DNA of 64,000 nucleotides from positions 124,201 to 188,200 of the forward strand of contig DLGJ01000001.1 in NCBI GenBank assembly GCA_002482645.1, written 5' to 3'. This document shows positions 18,279 through 27,543 of the stretch, one piece after another (positions within the stretch are counted from its first letter, which is position 1; every line of letters begins with the position of its first letter). A program made the position numbers and the translations under genes. This DNA is from Hyphomicrobiaceae bacterium UBA7697. Lineage in GTDB: Bacteria; Pseudomonadota; Alphaproteobacteria; Rhizobiales; Methyloligellaceae. The notes beneath the pieces are model-generated. The model was not told the origin of the DNA and made no database searches. It saw nothing but the letters and a program-made list of their open reading frames with translations.

Positions 18279-18812
18279 ATGTGGCTGTTCGGCTATGGCT
18301 CTTTGATGTGGGACGGCTGGGAACAGCGCTACGACTGCATCCGGCGCGTCCATGCCAAAGCCCCGGGCCACCGCCGCATCTTCAACAAGAAATCGCTGGA
18401 ACGCTGGGGGACGTACGCCACGCCCGGCCTCACCTTGAACCTCGCCTCGCACGAATATGACGACGATCCGTGCCGGGGCATCGCCTTCGAGTTTCCCGAC
18501 ACACGACAGGCGGAGATCGAGGACTACCTATCCGTTCGCGAGACCTGCACGGCCTGCGATATCGCCGTCGCGCTGCCGGAAGAGACGGTCGGCGCACGGA
18601 CCTATATCTACGACGGGCCCCGGTTGATCGAACACGGCCTCCCGCTCCATGAGCGCGCACGGATGATCTTGTCGGCGGAAGGCGCCGCCGGTTCGAGCTA
18701 CGCGTATATCCGGAACGTTCGTGCACATCTCGAAAGTCTCGGTGTCGCCGATCGCGAGGTCGACACGCTGTGGCGCGCGGTCCTGGCTTTGAAGAACGGA
18801 GATAAGAAATGA
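18279..18812 (+). CDS. Gamma-glutamylcyclotransferase, ChaC-like
   Basis: ChaC-type enzymes cleave glutathione to 5-oxoproline and Cys-Gly. The 177-residue protein opens with the family signature WLFGYGSLMWDGWE and has the conserved Arg/His-rich segment after it (HAKAPGHRRIFNKKS). The catalytic Glu is expected in DYLSVRETC, and the C-terminal SSYAYIRNVRAHLESLGV is also typical. A TTG at 18273 could extend it by two residues; the ATG at 18279 fits the family. It lies 24 bases after the helicase gene and its stop overlaps the prmA start (ATGA), so at least prmA is probably co-translated. The fused oxoprolinase gene at 57-60.7 kb could use its product. Confidence 0.85.
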   Translation: MWLFGYGSLMWDGWEQRYDCIRRVHAKAPGHRRIFNKKSLERWGTYATPGLTLNLASHEYDDDPCRGIAFEFPDTRQAEIEDYLSVRETCTACDIAVALPEETVGARTYIYDGPRLIEHGLPLHERARMILSAEGAAGSSYAYIRNVRAHLESLGVADREVDTLWRAVLALKNGDKK

Positions 18813-19696
18813 CTGAGAGCCCGCCGCGTTCGACCTACCGGGTGCGTCTCGAGGCGGAGTTGCCTGCCGCGGGCCGCATCGCCAATGCGTTGGACGAGAC
18901 CGCTGGCCCACAGGCGCTTTCGGTCAGTTATTTCGATCTCGGCAACGGTCTTTTCGAAGTGTCCGCGCTCTACGCGGGACGCCCCGACGAGAACACACTT
19001 CAAGCTGTGGTCGATCGCGCCGCGAACGGCGGCCGGGTCTCGCCTCTCCTCATCGACGTCCTCCCGGACGAAAACTGGGTCACCGTCAGTCAGGGCCAAC
19101 GCCGGCCCGTCCGGGCCGGACGTTTTCTCGTGCATGGCAGCCACGACCGGGACACGATCGTGCGGACCCGCTACACGATCGAGATCGACGCGGATCAGGC
19201 CTTCGGCACGGCCCATCATGCCACCACGCGCGGCTGCCTAATCGCGCTGGACGAACTCGCCAAATGGGGCCGTCCGGACCTCATCCTCGACGTCGGCACA
19301 GGCACGGGGGTTCTCGCCATCGCGGCGGCCTTGGCCTTCGACAGGCCCGCCATCGCGACCGACAACGATCCGGTCGCGGTGCGGATCGCCAAGGAAAACG
19401 CGGCCAAGGCGGGTCTTAGCCAGAAGGTCCAGGCCTTCGTCGCCGACGGGCTCTCGCACCCGTCCTTGGCCCGTCTTCGCCCCGGCCTGATCGTGGCCAA
19501 TATCCTGGCCCGCCCGCTCTACGACCTCGCGCCCGCGATGGCCCGGACCGTGGAACCCGGCGGCTATGTCCTGTTGTCGGGGATCACCGGCGCGCAGGCG
19601 CACGCGACCGCCGCGCGCTACAGCTCGCTCGGCTTCTCCCTGGAAAAACGAATCCTTCTCGACGGTTGGGCCGTGCTGCTGCTGGGACGCCGCTAG
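18809..19696 (+). CDS. prmA: Ribosomal protein L11 methyltransferase
   Basis: PrmA trimethylates ribosomal protein L11 using S-adenosylmethionine. The 295-residue length is normal. The N-terminal substrate-recognition domain covers about 1-100, and the Rossmann methyltransferase domain carries motif I LILDVGTGTGVLAIAAA (about 152-168), ATDNDPVAVRIAKENA as motif II, and IVANILARPLYDLAP, the equivalent of the NPPY-type motif. The HHATTRGCLIAL segment ahead of motif I is also conserved in PrmA. Its ATG overlaps the stop of the ChaC-like gene by four bases. Confidence 0.93.
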   Translation: MTESPPRSTYRVRLEAELPAAGRIANALDETAGPQALSVSYFDLGNGLFEVSALYAGRPDENTLQAVVDRAANGGRVSPLLIDVLPDENWVTVSQGQRRPVRAGRFLVHGSHDRDTIVRTRYTIEIDADQAFGTAHHATTRGCLIALDELAKWGRPDLILDVGTGTGVLAIAAALAFDRPAIATDNDPVAVRIAKENAAKAGLSQKVQAFVADGLSHPSLARLRPGLIVANILARPLYDLAPAMARTVEPGGYVLLSGITGAQAHATAARYSSLGFSLEKRILLDGWAVLLLGRR

Positions 19697-19750
19697 GCAA
19701 GCGTTTTGTTCGATTGATCGGCGGCGGCGCTTCGGCTTACAAAGTTTGCC

Positions 19751-21571
19751 ATGTATCAAGTGTTCGATGAAGCTAGCACTCCGGCGGCAAGCGGCGACCG
19801 GATCAAGGCATTGTTGCGGGAGCTGAAGCAGCGGCAGCTCAAAGGCTTCCTCGTTCCCCACAGCGATCAGCACCAGAATGAGTTTCTGCCGCCGAGCGAA
19901 GAGCGCCTGGCGTGGCTCACGGGCTTCACCGGTTCGGCCGGCGTCGCCATCGTCACGGACAAAGGCGCGGCTTTGTTCGTCGATGGCCGCTATGTCCTCC
20001 AGGCTCCGAAGCAGGTCGACACCGATCTCTTCGAAATTCTCCAGGTCCCCAAGGAGAAGCCGTCCGACTGGCTGAAAGGAATGCTCGGCCGCGGCAGCGC
20101 GGTCGGCTACGACCCGAGACTCCACACGATCAGCGAGATCAAACGCCTGACCAAATCGCTGGAGGCCGCCGGCATCCGTTTGGTCCCGGTCGACGAGAAT
20201 CCGATCGACACGCTATGGGGCAATGAGCGTCCTGCTCCGCCCCGTGCCGAAATCTTCGCACAGCCGATGGAATTCGCCGGAAAGAGTACCGGCGAGAAAA
20301 TCATGCAGGTGCAGATGTCGCTGGTGGAGGCCGGACACGATGCCGCTCTGCTGACGGCTCCGGATTCCATTTGCTGGCTGTTCAACTTTCGCGGCGGCGA
20401 CATCAAGCACACGCCCGTCGCCCTCGCCTTCGCCATTCTGCCGGCAAAAGGGCGTCCCACCCTTTTCATCGATCCCGAAAAAGTCGGGGGTCCCATGCGC
20501 ACGGCGCTCAAGCCCTTCACCGAGATCGCCAAGCCCGAAGAGCTCGACGATGCGCTGAAGGCCCTGGCCAAGGCCGGCTCGAAGATCCGGCTCGATCCCG
20601 GCTCCGCGTCCATGCGATTTGCGAGCGATATCGAAGCGGGCGGCGGGACGTATGTTTCCGGCGACGATCCCTGCACCGTGCCCAAGGCCGTCAAGACGAA
20701 GGCGGAGCAAGACGGCACGCGGAACGCCCATCGCCGCGACGGCGCGGCCATGGCGCGCTTTCTCGCCTGGCTCGACGAAGTGGCGGAGACGGGACGCATC
20801 GACGAGGTCTCCGCGGCGATGAAGCTCGAGGACTTCCGCCGCGAAACCGGTCAGCTCAAGGATATCAGCTTCGACACGATCGCGGCCTCGGGGCCCCACG
20901 GCGCGGTGGTGCATTACAGGCCGACCAAGGACGCAAAGCGCGTTCTCGACAAAAATTCACTCTTTCTGATCGACTCGGGCGGCCAATACGCGGACGGCAC
21001 CACGGACATCACGCGCACGGTCGCCGTGGGCAAGCCGAGCGCGGAGATGAAGCGCAATTACGGGCTGGTGCTGCGGTCCCATATCGCCATCGCGACGGCG
21101 CGGTTCCCGGAAGGAACGCGCGGTCAGGATCTCGATCCGTTCGCGCGGCGGCCGCTCTGGATGGCGGGGCTCGACTTCGATCACGGGACCGGTCATGGCG
21201 TCGGCAGCTATCTGTCCGTCCATGAAGGGCCGCAGCGCATCTCCCGGCTGGGTACGGAGGAATTGCGGCCCGGCATGATCCTGTCGAACGAGCCGGGCTA
21301 CTACCGTGAAGGCCAATACGGCATCCGGCTGGAGAACCTGGTCCTGGTCACGCCGCCCGAAGCCATCGAAGGCGGCGAACGGAAGATGCTCGGCTTCGAG
21401 ACGCTCACGCTCGTGCCGTTCGACCGGCGGCTGATCGATCCGAAGCAATTCTCGTCGGCGGAGCTTTCCTGGCTGAACGCCTATCATGCGCGCGTCCGGG
21501 ACGCGATCGAACCGCTCATCGCGAGCGAGGACCGGCCCTGGCTGCGCCACGCCACCGCGCCGATCCGGTAG
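19751..21571 (+). CDS. Xaa-Pro aminopeptidase, M24B family
   Basis: The enzyme removes N-terminal residues preceding proline. The 606-residue protein is the long form: two creatinase-like N-terminal domains (about 1-310) and a C-terminal pita-bread catalytic domain. Metal ligands are visible as Asp in FLIDSGGQYADGTTDITRT (two Asp), His in HGTGHGVGSYLSVHEGP, and Glu in MILSNEPGYY and in GIRLENLVLV. The architecture matches the eukaryote-like XPNPEP1 group common in alphaproteobacteria, rather than the ~440-residue E. coli PepP. The protein is likely cytoplasmic because no signal peptide is present. It is convergent with ligA, with 21 bases between the stops. Confidence 0.92.
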   Translation: MYQVFDEASTPAASGDRIKALLRELKQRQLKGFLVPHSDQHQNEFLPPSEERLAWLTGFTGSAGVAIVTDKGAALFVDGRYVLQAPKQVDTDLFEILQVPKEKPSDWLKGMLGRGSAVGYDPRLHTISEIKRLTKSLEAAGIRLVPVDENPIDTLWGNERPAPPRAEIFAQPMEFAGKSTGEKIMQVQMSLVEAGHDAALLTAPDSICWLFNFRGGDIKHTPVALAFAILPAKGRPTLFIDPEKVGGPMRTALKPFTEIAKPEELDDALKALAKAGSKIRLDPGSASMRFASDIEAGGGTYVSGDDPCTVPKAVKTKAEQDGTRNAHRRDGAAMARFLAWLDEVAETGRIDEVSAAMKLEDFRRETGQLKDISFDTIAASGPHGAVVHYRPTKDAKRVLDKNSLFLIDSGGQYADGTTDITRTVAVGKPSAEMKRNYGLVLRSHIAIATARFPEGTRGQDLDPFARRPLWMAGLDFDHGTGHGVGSYLSVHEGPQRISRLGTEELRPGMILSNEPGYYREGQYGIRLENLVLVTPPEAIEGGERKMLGFETLTLVPFDRRLIDPKQFSSAELSWLNAYHARVRDAIEPLIASEDRPWLRHATAPIR

Positions 21572-21592
21572 CGCGCCGCACGTCCTGTCCGG

Positions 21593-23737
21593 TTATCCGA
21601 TCAGCTTCAGCCATTCCTCTTCGGTGAGGACGCCGACGCCGAGATCCTTGGCGTTCTTCAGCTTCGACCCGGCTCCCGGGCCCGCGACCACGTAGTCGGT
21701 TTTTTTCGAGACGGAGCCCGCGACCTTGGCGCCGAGCCGTTCGGCCTGCGCCTTGGCCTCCGCGCGGGTCATGTGTTCGAGCGTGCCGGTGAAGACCACC
21801 GTCTTGCCGGACACGGGCGAGCCCTTGTCGACGGCTTCGAGCGGTTGCGGGCGCACCTCCTCAAGAAGATCGTGGACCACCTGCACGTTGTGCGGCTCGG
21901 CGAAGAAGTCGGCGATGGCGGCCGCGGCCGCCGGGCCGATCCCGTCGATATTTTCGAGTTCCTTGAACGCCTCGCCCTCGCGATCCGCCGCCGCCTCCGT
22001 CATCGCCTTGAGGAAATTGCCGATGGTGCCGTAGCTGCGCGCGAGCAGGCGCCCGGTGATCTCGCCCACATGCCGGATGCCGAGCGCGAAGATGAAGCGG
22101 TCGAGTTTCACGTCGCGTCGCGCGGCAATGGCGTCGAACAGTTTCTGCGCCGAGGTCTCGCCCCAGCCTTCGCGCTTCGACAGCTTTTCGTCCGCATCGG
22201 CGTCTCGGGCCGCGAGCGTGAAGATGTCGGGCGGCGATTGAATGAGCCCTTCGTCATAGAAGCTCTGGATGTTCTTCTCGCCGAGCCCTTCGATGTCGAA
22301 GGCGTTGCGCGAAACGAAATGCTTCAGCCGCTCCACGCGCTGCGCCGGACAGATCAAGCCGCCGGTGCAGCGGCGCACCGCGTCTTCCTTGCCCGTCTTG
22401 GGATTGATCTCGCGGACCGCATGGCTGCCGCATACGGGGCAGACGGCCCGGAACTCGTAGGGCTTGGCACTCTTCGGCCGCTTGTCGAGCACGGGCCCGA
22501 GGATCTGCGGGATCACGTCGCCCGCGCGCTGCACGACGACCGTGTCGCCGATGCGCACGTCCTTGCGCGCGATCTCGTCTTCGTTGTGCAGGGTCGCGTT
22601 CTGGACGACGACGCCGCCCACCGTCACCGGCTCCAGCTTGGCCACGGGCGTGAGCGCGCCGGTACGGCCGACCTGAATGTCGATGTCGCGCAAGATCGTC
22701 ATCGCCTTCTGGGCGGGGAATTTATGCGCGATGGCCCAGCGCGGCGAGCGCGAGACGAAGCCCAAGCGTTCCTGCAAATCGAGGCGGTCGAGCTTGTAGA
22801 CAACGCCGTCGATATCGTAGTCGAGCCCCGCCCTGCCCTCCTCGATTTCGCGATAGATGTCGAGCATCTTGTCGAGGGAACTCGTCAGCGTCGCGAGCGG
22901 ATTGAGCGGAAAGCCCCAGCTCGCGAAGGCTTTGTAGACGCCCCATTGCGTGTCGGCGGGGAGGCTAGCCACCTCGCCCCAGGCATAGGCGAAGAACTGC
23001 AACGGCCGCGATGCGGTGACGGACGGATCGAGCTGGCGCAAGGAGCCTGCCGCCGCGTTTCTCGGATTGGCGAAGATCTTGCCGCCGGCCTTCTCCTGTT
23101 CGGCGTTGAGGCCCGCGAATGCGCTATGGCTCATATAGATCTCGCCGCGCACTTCGAAGACATCCGGGAAGTCGGGTGCCTTCACCTGCTTCGGAATAAC
23201 CTCGATGGTGAGGACGTTCGCCGTGACGTTCTCACCGGCATAGCCGTCGCCGCGCGTCGCGGCCTGAACGAGACGTCCGCCTTCGTAACGCAACCCAATG
23301 GACAAGCCGTCGATCTTGGGTTCGGTGGTGAAGTCGAGCGGCGTCTCCGGGTCGAGCCCGAGGAACCGCCGGATACGGTCCACGAAGTCGCGCACGCCTT
23401 CGTCGTCGAAGACATTGCCGAGCGACAGCATGGGAACCGCATGCACGACCTTGCCGAAAGCTTCCGACGGGGCCGCGCCGATCCTCTTGGAGGGGCTGTC
23501 GTCGCGGACGAGCTTCGGGAAACGCGCCTCGATGGCCTCGTTGCGCTGGCGCAGACTGTCGTAATCCGCATCGGAAATCTCGGGATGGTCTTCCCGGTAA
23601 TACAAGAGGTCGTTGTGCGCGATCTCGGTGGCGAGCCGTTCAAGTTCGTGCGCGGCCTCCGCTTCCGTCAAATCGGAGACGGGCTTGCCGGAGAGCTCCG
23701 TTTCCTTGGACGTGTTCTTCGCGCTCTTCTTGACCAT
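21593..23737 (-). CDS. ligA: NAD-dependent DNA ligase
   Basis: LigA seals nicks during replication and repair using NAD. The 714-residue product has the full domain order. The Ia domain (HNDLLYYREDHPEISDADYD) is followed by the adenylation domain with nucleophile Lys141 in TEPKIDGLSIGLRYEGG. An OB domain and a four-Cys zinc finger (CPVCGSHA ... RRCTGGLICPAQ) come next, then helix-hairpin-helix repeats (around IDGIGPAAAAAIADFF). A BRCT domain ends the protein (about 636-714, KTVVFTGTLEHMTR). The first ~20 residues are a Lys/Ser/Thr-rich extension. It follows recN by 12 bases and closes the long minus-strand supercluster. Confidence 0.97.
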   Translation of the reverse strand: MVKKSAKNTSKETELSGKPVSDLTEAEAAHELERLATEIAHNDLLYYREDHPEISDADYDSLRQRNEAIEARFPKLVRDDSPSKRIGAAPSEAFGKVVHAVPMLSLGNVFDDEGVRDFVDRIRRFLGLDPETPLDFTTEPKIDGLSIGLRYEGGRLVQAATRGDGYAGENVTANVLTIEVIPKQVKAPDFPDVFEVRGEIYMSHSAFAGLNAEQEKAGGKIFANPRNAAAGSLRQLDPSVTASRPLQFFAYAWGEVASLPADTQWGVYKAFASWGFPLNPLATLTSSLDKMLDIYREIEEGRAGLDYDIDGVVYKLDRLDLQERLGFVSRSPRWAIAHKFPAQKAMTILRDIDIQVGRTGALTPVAKLEPVTVGGVVVQNATLHNEDEIARKDVRIGDTVVVQRAGDVIPQILGPVLDKRPKSAKPYEFRAVCPVCGSHAVREINPKTGKEDAVRRCTGGLICPAQRVERLKHFVSRNAFDIEGLGEKNIQSFYDEGLIQSPPDIFTLAARDADADEKLSKREGWGETSAQKLFDAIAARRDVKLDRFIFALGIRHVGEITGRLLARSYGTIGNFLKAMTEAAADREGEAFKELENIDGIGPAAAAAIADFFAEPHNVQVVHDLLEEVRPQPLEAVDKGSPVSGKTVVFTGTLEHMTRAEAKAQAERLGAKVAGSVSKKTDYVVAGPGAGSKLKNAKDLGVGVLTEEEWLKLIG

Positions 23738-23749
23738 CGCCGTGCACCC

Positions 23750-25450
23750 TCACGCCGATTTTCGCATGAGACGATCTGCTGCGGCACGCGCTTCGTCGGT
23801 GATCGTCTGGCCAGCCAGCATACGGGCCACTTCCTCGCGCCGCTCGACACCTTCGAGCACCGCCACGCGGGTCGTCATCGCTTCACCGTTCGATGTCGAA
23901 ACGGCTTCCTTGGCGATCCGCAAATGCCCGCGGGCAAGCGCGGCGACTTGCGGCGCATGGGTGACCGCAAGGACTTGCACGCTTTCGCCGAGCCCGGCCA
24001 GCCGTTCTCCGACGGCGGCGGCGGTCGCGCCACCCACGCCGGATTCAACCTCGTCGAAGATCAGCGTCGGCGCCGAGCCGCGCGATGCGAGAACGACCTT
24101 CAGCGCCAGAATGAAGCGGGCGAGTTCGCCGCCCGATGCGACCTTCATCATGGGGCCGGGCTCGGTGCCCGGATTGGCGGCGACGAAAAACGAGATGCGG
24201 TCTATGCCCGACGGACCGCCCTCGTCCACATCCACCGTATCGAGTTGCGTGAGGAAGCGCGCCTTTTCGAGCTTTAGCGGCGCAAGCTCGCCGGCCACGT
24301 CCTTGTCCAATTTCCTGGCGGCCTTTCCCCTCGCCTTGCTCAGCGCCAGAGCGGCCTTTTCGTAGGCGCCGCGCGCTTCCGTGGCGGCCTTGGCAAGTTC
24401 GGCGGCGCGCGTCTCGCTCGTGGTAATGGCCGCGAGGTCGGCCTCCAGCTTTTCCATCAGAGCTGGAAGCGCATCGACCGGGACTCGATGCTTGCGGGCG
24501 AGCGCGCGGAGCGCGAACAGGCGTTCCTCCGCACGTTCGAGATCGCTCGGCTCGAACGCTGTCGCGGCCAGCGTCTGCTCGATCGTTTCCCGCGCGGTTT
24601 CGGTTTCGCTCAACACGCGCTCCAGCGCCTCGGCGACGGGCGTCAGGGGCGATGCCCCTTCGGGACCCGCGCCACTTGCGGCCGCTTGGCGCTCGATACG
24701 CCGCAAGGCCGAGGCAAGACGCGCTCCGGCCGTGCCTTCTCCCTGAATCGCGTCGAGCGCTTCGTTCAGATCGGCAGCGATCTTTTCGGCGTTCATCATG
24801 AGCTGACGGCGGGCCGACAACGCCTCCTCCTCGCCGGGCTCGGGCGCGATGGTCCGCAGCTCATCCAAGGCGTGGGAGAGATAGTCCGCATTGGCACGGG
24901 CGGCCGCAACCTCGCTTTCATGGCGCAGCATCGCGGCATCCGCATCGACCCAAGCCTCGTAGCGGGCTTCCACTTGCGCCGCGTCGCGCTCAAGGCCTCC
25001 GAAGGCGTCGACCAGATCGCGATGACCGCTCGGATCGATCAGGGCGCGTTCGTCGTGCTGACCGTGGATCTCGACGAGAGCCCGGCCGACTTGGCGCAGG
25101 AGCTGCACGCTCACGCTCATATCGTTGATGAAGGCCCGGCTGCGGCCGTCGTTTCCTTGCAGCCGGCGCAGAATGAGAACGGCATCTTCGAGGGCAATGC
25201 CGTTCTCGGACAGGAGCGCGAAGACAGGATGGTCGGATGCCAGTTCGAACGTGGCCGTCACCTGCCCCTGCTCCGCGCCGCGGCGCACGAGCGAGGCATC
25301 GCCCCGGCCGCCGAGCGCGAGGGATAGCGCATCGAGCAGGATCGACTTCCCGGCGCCCGTCTCGCCCGTAAGCGCGGACAACCCCTCGCCAAACTCAAGA
25401 TCGAGCTTGTCGATCAAAACGATATCGCGGATCGACAGGGCCGCTAACAC
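23750..25450 (-). CDS. recN: RecN, SMC-like DNA repair ATPase
   Basis: RecN acts early in double-strand break repair and tethers DNA. The product is 566 residues from a GTG at 25450, preceded by AGGCGG. The N-terminal ATPase half has IRDIVLIDKLDLEFG and the P-loop GETGAGKSILLDALSLALG. Two long helical arms (about 150-350) make the coiled coil, with a short hinge. The C-terminal half holds the ABC signature region SGGELARFILALK, Walker B LIFDEVESGVGG and the H-loop VTHAPQVAALA. The GTG start gives the standard RecN N-terminus (LAALSIRDIVLID); upstream in-frame sequence overlaps bamD and has no family similarity. The gap to the bamD stop is ten bases. Confidence 0.95.
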   Translation of the reverse strand: MLAALSIRDIVLIDKLDLEFGEGLSALTGETGAGKSILLDALSLALGGRGDASLVRRGAEQGQVTATFELASDHPVFALLSENGIALEDAVLILRRLQGNDGRSRAFINDMSVSVQLLRQVGRALVEIHGQHDERALIDPSGHRDLVDAFGGLERDAAQVEARYEAWVDADAAMLRHESEVAAARANADYLSHALDELRTIAPEPGEEEALSARRQLMMNAEKIAADLNEALDAIQGEGTAGARLASALRRIERQAAASGAGPEGASPLTPVAEALERVLSETETARETIEQTLAATAFEPSDLERAEERLFALRALARKHRVPVDALPALMEKLEADLAAITTSETRAAELAKAATEARGAYEKAALALSKARGKAARKLDKDVAGELAPLKLEKARFLTQLDTVDVDEGGPSGIDRISFFVAANPGTEPGPMMKVASGGELARFILALKVVLASRGSAPTLIFDEVESGVGGATAAAVGERLAGLGESVQVLAVTHAPQVAALARGHLRIAKEAVSTSNGEAMTTRVAVLEGVERREEVARMLAGQTITDEARAAADRLMRKSA

Positions 25451-25460
25451 GAACCGCCTA

Positions 25461-26390
25461 TTAGGTTTGTCCCGAGCCTGTCCAGCTTCTGGTCTTCCAG
25501 GTCCGGCTGATCCACGATTCCTGGTGCTGCTGGGGCTCGAGACCACGCTGTCCCAACAGGCTGTAAGCGTGCTTGTACCACTTGCTGTCCGGGAAGTTGT
25601 GGCCGAGGACGGCGGCGGCCGTCTGGGCCTCGTTGACGATACCTAACGACAGATACGCCTCGGTCAGACGCATCAGGGCTTCTTCGACCTGTTCGGTGGT
25701 CTGATATTCCGTCACCACCGTGCGGAAACGGTTGATGGCGGCGAGGTAATTGTTCCGGCGCAGATAATAGCGTCCGACCTGCATCTCGCTCGCCGCGATG
25801 AGATCGCGAAGGATGCGCGCGCGGTTGGCCGCCGTGGCCGCGTATTTGGAAGAGGGATAGCGCTGCAGCAACGTGTCGTAGGCGGCGAGCGACCGGCGCG
25901 CGAAGGTCTGATCGCGCTTCGGATCCAGCACGCGGTCGTAATAGGACATGGCGATGATGTCCTGCGCCATGGCCGCTTCCTTCGTGCCCGGATGAAGCGT
26001 GAGATAACGGTCCGCCGCGGCAATGGCCTCGTCGTATTTGCCGGCCTTGTAATAGGCGTAGGCCGCCATGACGATCGCCTGTCGCGCTTCCCGCGAATAG
26101 GGGTGGTTGATGTCGACTTGCTCGTATTGGCGCGCGGCTTCCTTGTAGTCGCCCTTGTCGATCATCTGCTCGGCTTGGCCGTAAATGACATTGGCGGGGT
26201 CGCTGTTCAGCGGCTCCACCTCGTCCTTCTTACCGAACATGTTCTTCAGGGGCCCCACGGATCCGAGGGAACCGCAGCCGCCGGCCAGCGGGACGCACAG
26301 GAGCACGGCGACCGCGAGTAGTGCCGACAGCAGGCGCCCGGCCGATCCCACCGGCGCTGTCGCACAAGACGGCTGAACCGTTCCGGACAT
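25461..26390 (-). CDS. bamD: BamD, outer-membrane protein assembly lipoprotein
   Basis: BamD (formerly ComL/YfiO) is the essential lipoprotein of the BAM complex that inserts beta-barrel proteins. The 309-residue product starts at an ATG preceded by GGGGGAG. It has a signal sequence ending in PLAGGC; Cys39 is the likely lipidation site, although Ala at -3 is a less usual lipobox residue. Five tetratricopeptide-like repeats follow, beginning YGQAEQMIDKGDYKEAARQYEQVD, with the conserved HPYSREARQAIVMAAYAYYK and LHPGTKEAAMAQDIIAMSYY. The C-terminal ~40 residues are less conserved. It lies between lpxC and recN, an order typical of alphaproteobacteria. Confidence 0.95.
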   Translation of the reverse strand: MSGTVQPSCATAPVGSAGRLLSALLAVAVLLCVPLAGGCGSLGSVGPLKNMFGKKDEVEPLNSDPANVIYGQAEQMIDKGDYKEAARQYEQVDINHPYSREARQAIVMAAYAYYKAGKYDEAIAAADRYLTLHPGTKEAAMAQDIIAMSYYDRVLDPKRDQTFARRSLAAYDTLLQRYPSSKYAATAANRARILRDLIAASEMQVGRYYLRRNNYLAAINRFRTVVTEYQTTEQVEEALMRLTEAYLSLGIVNEAQTAAAVLGHNFPDSKWYKHAYSLLGQRGLEPQQHQESWISRTWKTRSWTGSGQT

Positions 26391-26592
26391 GCTCCCCCTC
26401 AAATCGCCGGTATCGACGCGGCCAATTTCATGCAAAATCCGCCGGCCGCAAGGGCTAAGCGGATGAGACCACAACAAACGCCTGTATTATGGTGTCTTTT
26501 TGGCCTCGGGCGCTGCTGCAAGCACCGGGGCCTCGCTCAGTTCGCGGCACAATGCCACGAATCGACCCTGCTCGCTCGGGAAAAAACGCCGG

Positions 26593-27543
26593 TTAGCTGC
26601 GATCGGCCGCGAAATGCGCCGCGGCAAGGCTCGGGCTGAGTTCCGCATGGCGAACTTCGCGATAACGGGGCGCCTCGACCATGGCCCAGGCCTCCGAATC
26701 GGCGAAAAGCGCCTTGAGCACCAGGGCGTTGAGACGATGACCGCCCCGCCGGGTCCGGTAAGCGCCGAGAATCGGCGCGCCCGCCAGCGCGAGATCGCCG
26801 ACCGCATCGAGAGCCTTGTGGCGCACGAACTCGTCGTCGTAGCGCAGCCCTTCCCGGTTGATGACGCGATCCTCGCCAATGGCAACGGTGTTGTCGAGCG
26901 ATGCGCCGAGCGCGAGACCCGCGGCCCAAAGCTGCTCCACATCCTTCATGAAACCGAAGGTGCGGGCCCGGGCGATATCGCGCCGGAAAGAGCCGGGATT
27001 GAGGTCGAGAGTCAGCTTCTGCAGACCGATCAAAGGCGTCTCGAAGTCGATCTCGACGTCGAGCTGGAAGCCGTTATAGGGGGTCAACTCGCCGACGGCG
27101 CCATTGTCCTCGACGCAGATCGGCTTCAAAACTTTCAGGAAACGGCGGGGCGCGTCGAGCTCCGTCAGTCCGGCTTCGTCGATCGCTTCGACGAAGGGTG
27201 CGGCGCTGCCATCCATGATCGGAACTTCGCCGCTATCGATCTCGATCAGCACGTTGTCGACGCCCAGGCCGCGCAGGGCGGCAAGAACATGTTCCACGGT
27301 GGCGACGGATGCCCCATTCCCATCTCCGAGCACCGTACAAAGCGTGACACCGCTGACCCATTGCTGGTCGGCAACGATCTCAACGCCTTCTCCATCGTCT
27401 TTGGAAATGTGGAAGCGAAGTCCGGTGTCGCTATCGGCCGGACAGAGCGTCATGGATACAGGTGCGCCGCTATGGACCCCGATCCCCGTTAGCGAAATCT
27501 CGTCGGCAAGCGTCGTCTGCCGTGCCCCGATGAAACCTTTCAT
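26593..27543 (-). CDS. lpxC: UDP-3-O-acyl-N-acetylglucosamine deacetylase
   Basis: LpxC catalyses the committed step of lipid A synthesis, a zinc-dependent deacetylation. The 316-residue product has the opening QTTLADEISLTGIGVHSG, the first zinc His in TVEHVLAALRGLGVDN, the catalytic Glu and Asp region in EVPIMDGSAAPF, and the second zinc ligands in RHKALDAVGDLALAG. A further conserved His lies in TRRGGHRLNALVLKAL. The ATG at 27543 (MKGFIGARQ) is preferred over a TTG nine bases upstream. It is separated from ftsZ by a 350-base gap that probably holds its own promoter, and from bamD by 202 bases. Confidence 0.96.
   Translation of the reverse strand: MKGFIGARQTTLADEISLTGIGVHSGAPVSMTLCPADSDTGLRFHISKDDGEGVEIVADQQWVSGVTLCTVLGDGNGASVATVEHVLAALRGLGVDNVLIEIDSGEVPIMDGSAAPFVEAIDEAGLTELDAPRRFLKVLKPICVEDNGAVGELTPYNGFQLDVEIDFETPLIGLQKLTLDLNPGSFRRDIARARTFGFMKDVEQLWAAGLALGASLDNTVAIGEDRVINREGLRYDDEFVRHKALDAVGDLALAGAPILGAYRTRRGGHRLNALVLKALFADSEAWAMVEAPRYREVRHAELSPSLAAAHFAADRS

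Noticed and set aside
15867..18452. 861-codon open frame on the minus strand
   Set aside because: It is antisense to the helicase gene, which carries all superfamily-1 motifs. Long antisense frames are expected in high-GC DNA and the translation has no domain pattern.
21773..24277. 834-codon open frame on the plus strand
   Set aside because: It runs opposite to ligA and recN across their boundary. The translation is Arg/His/Gly-rich without any fold-like pattern.
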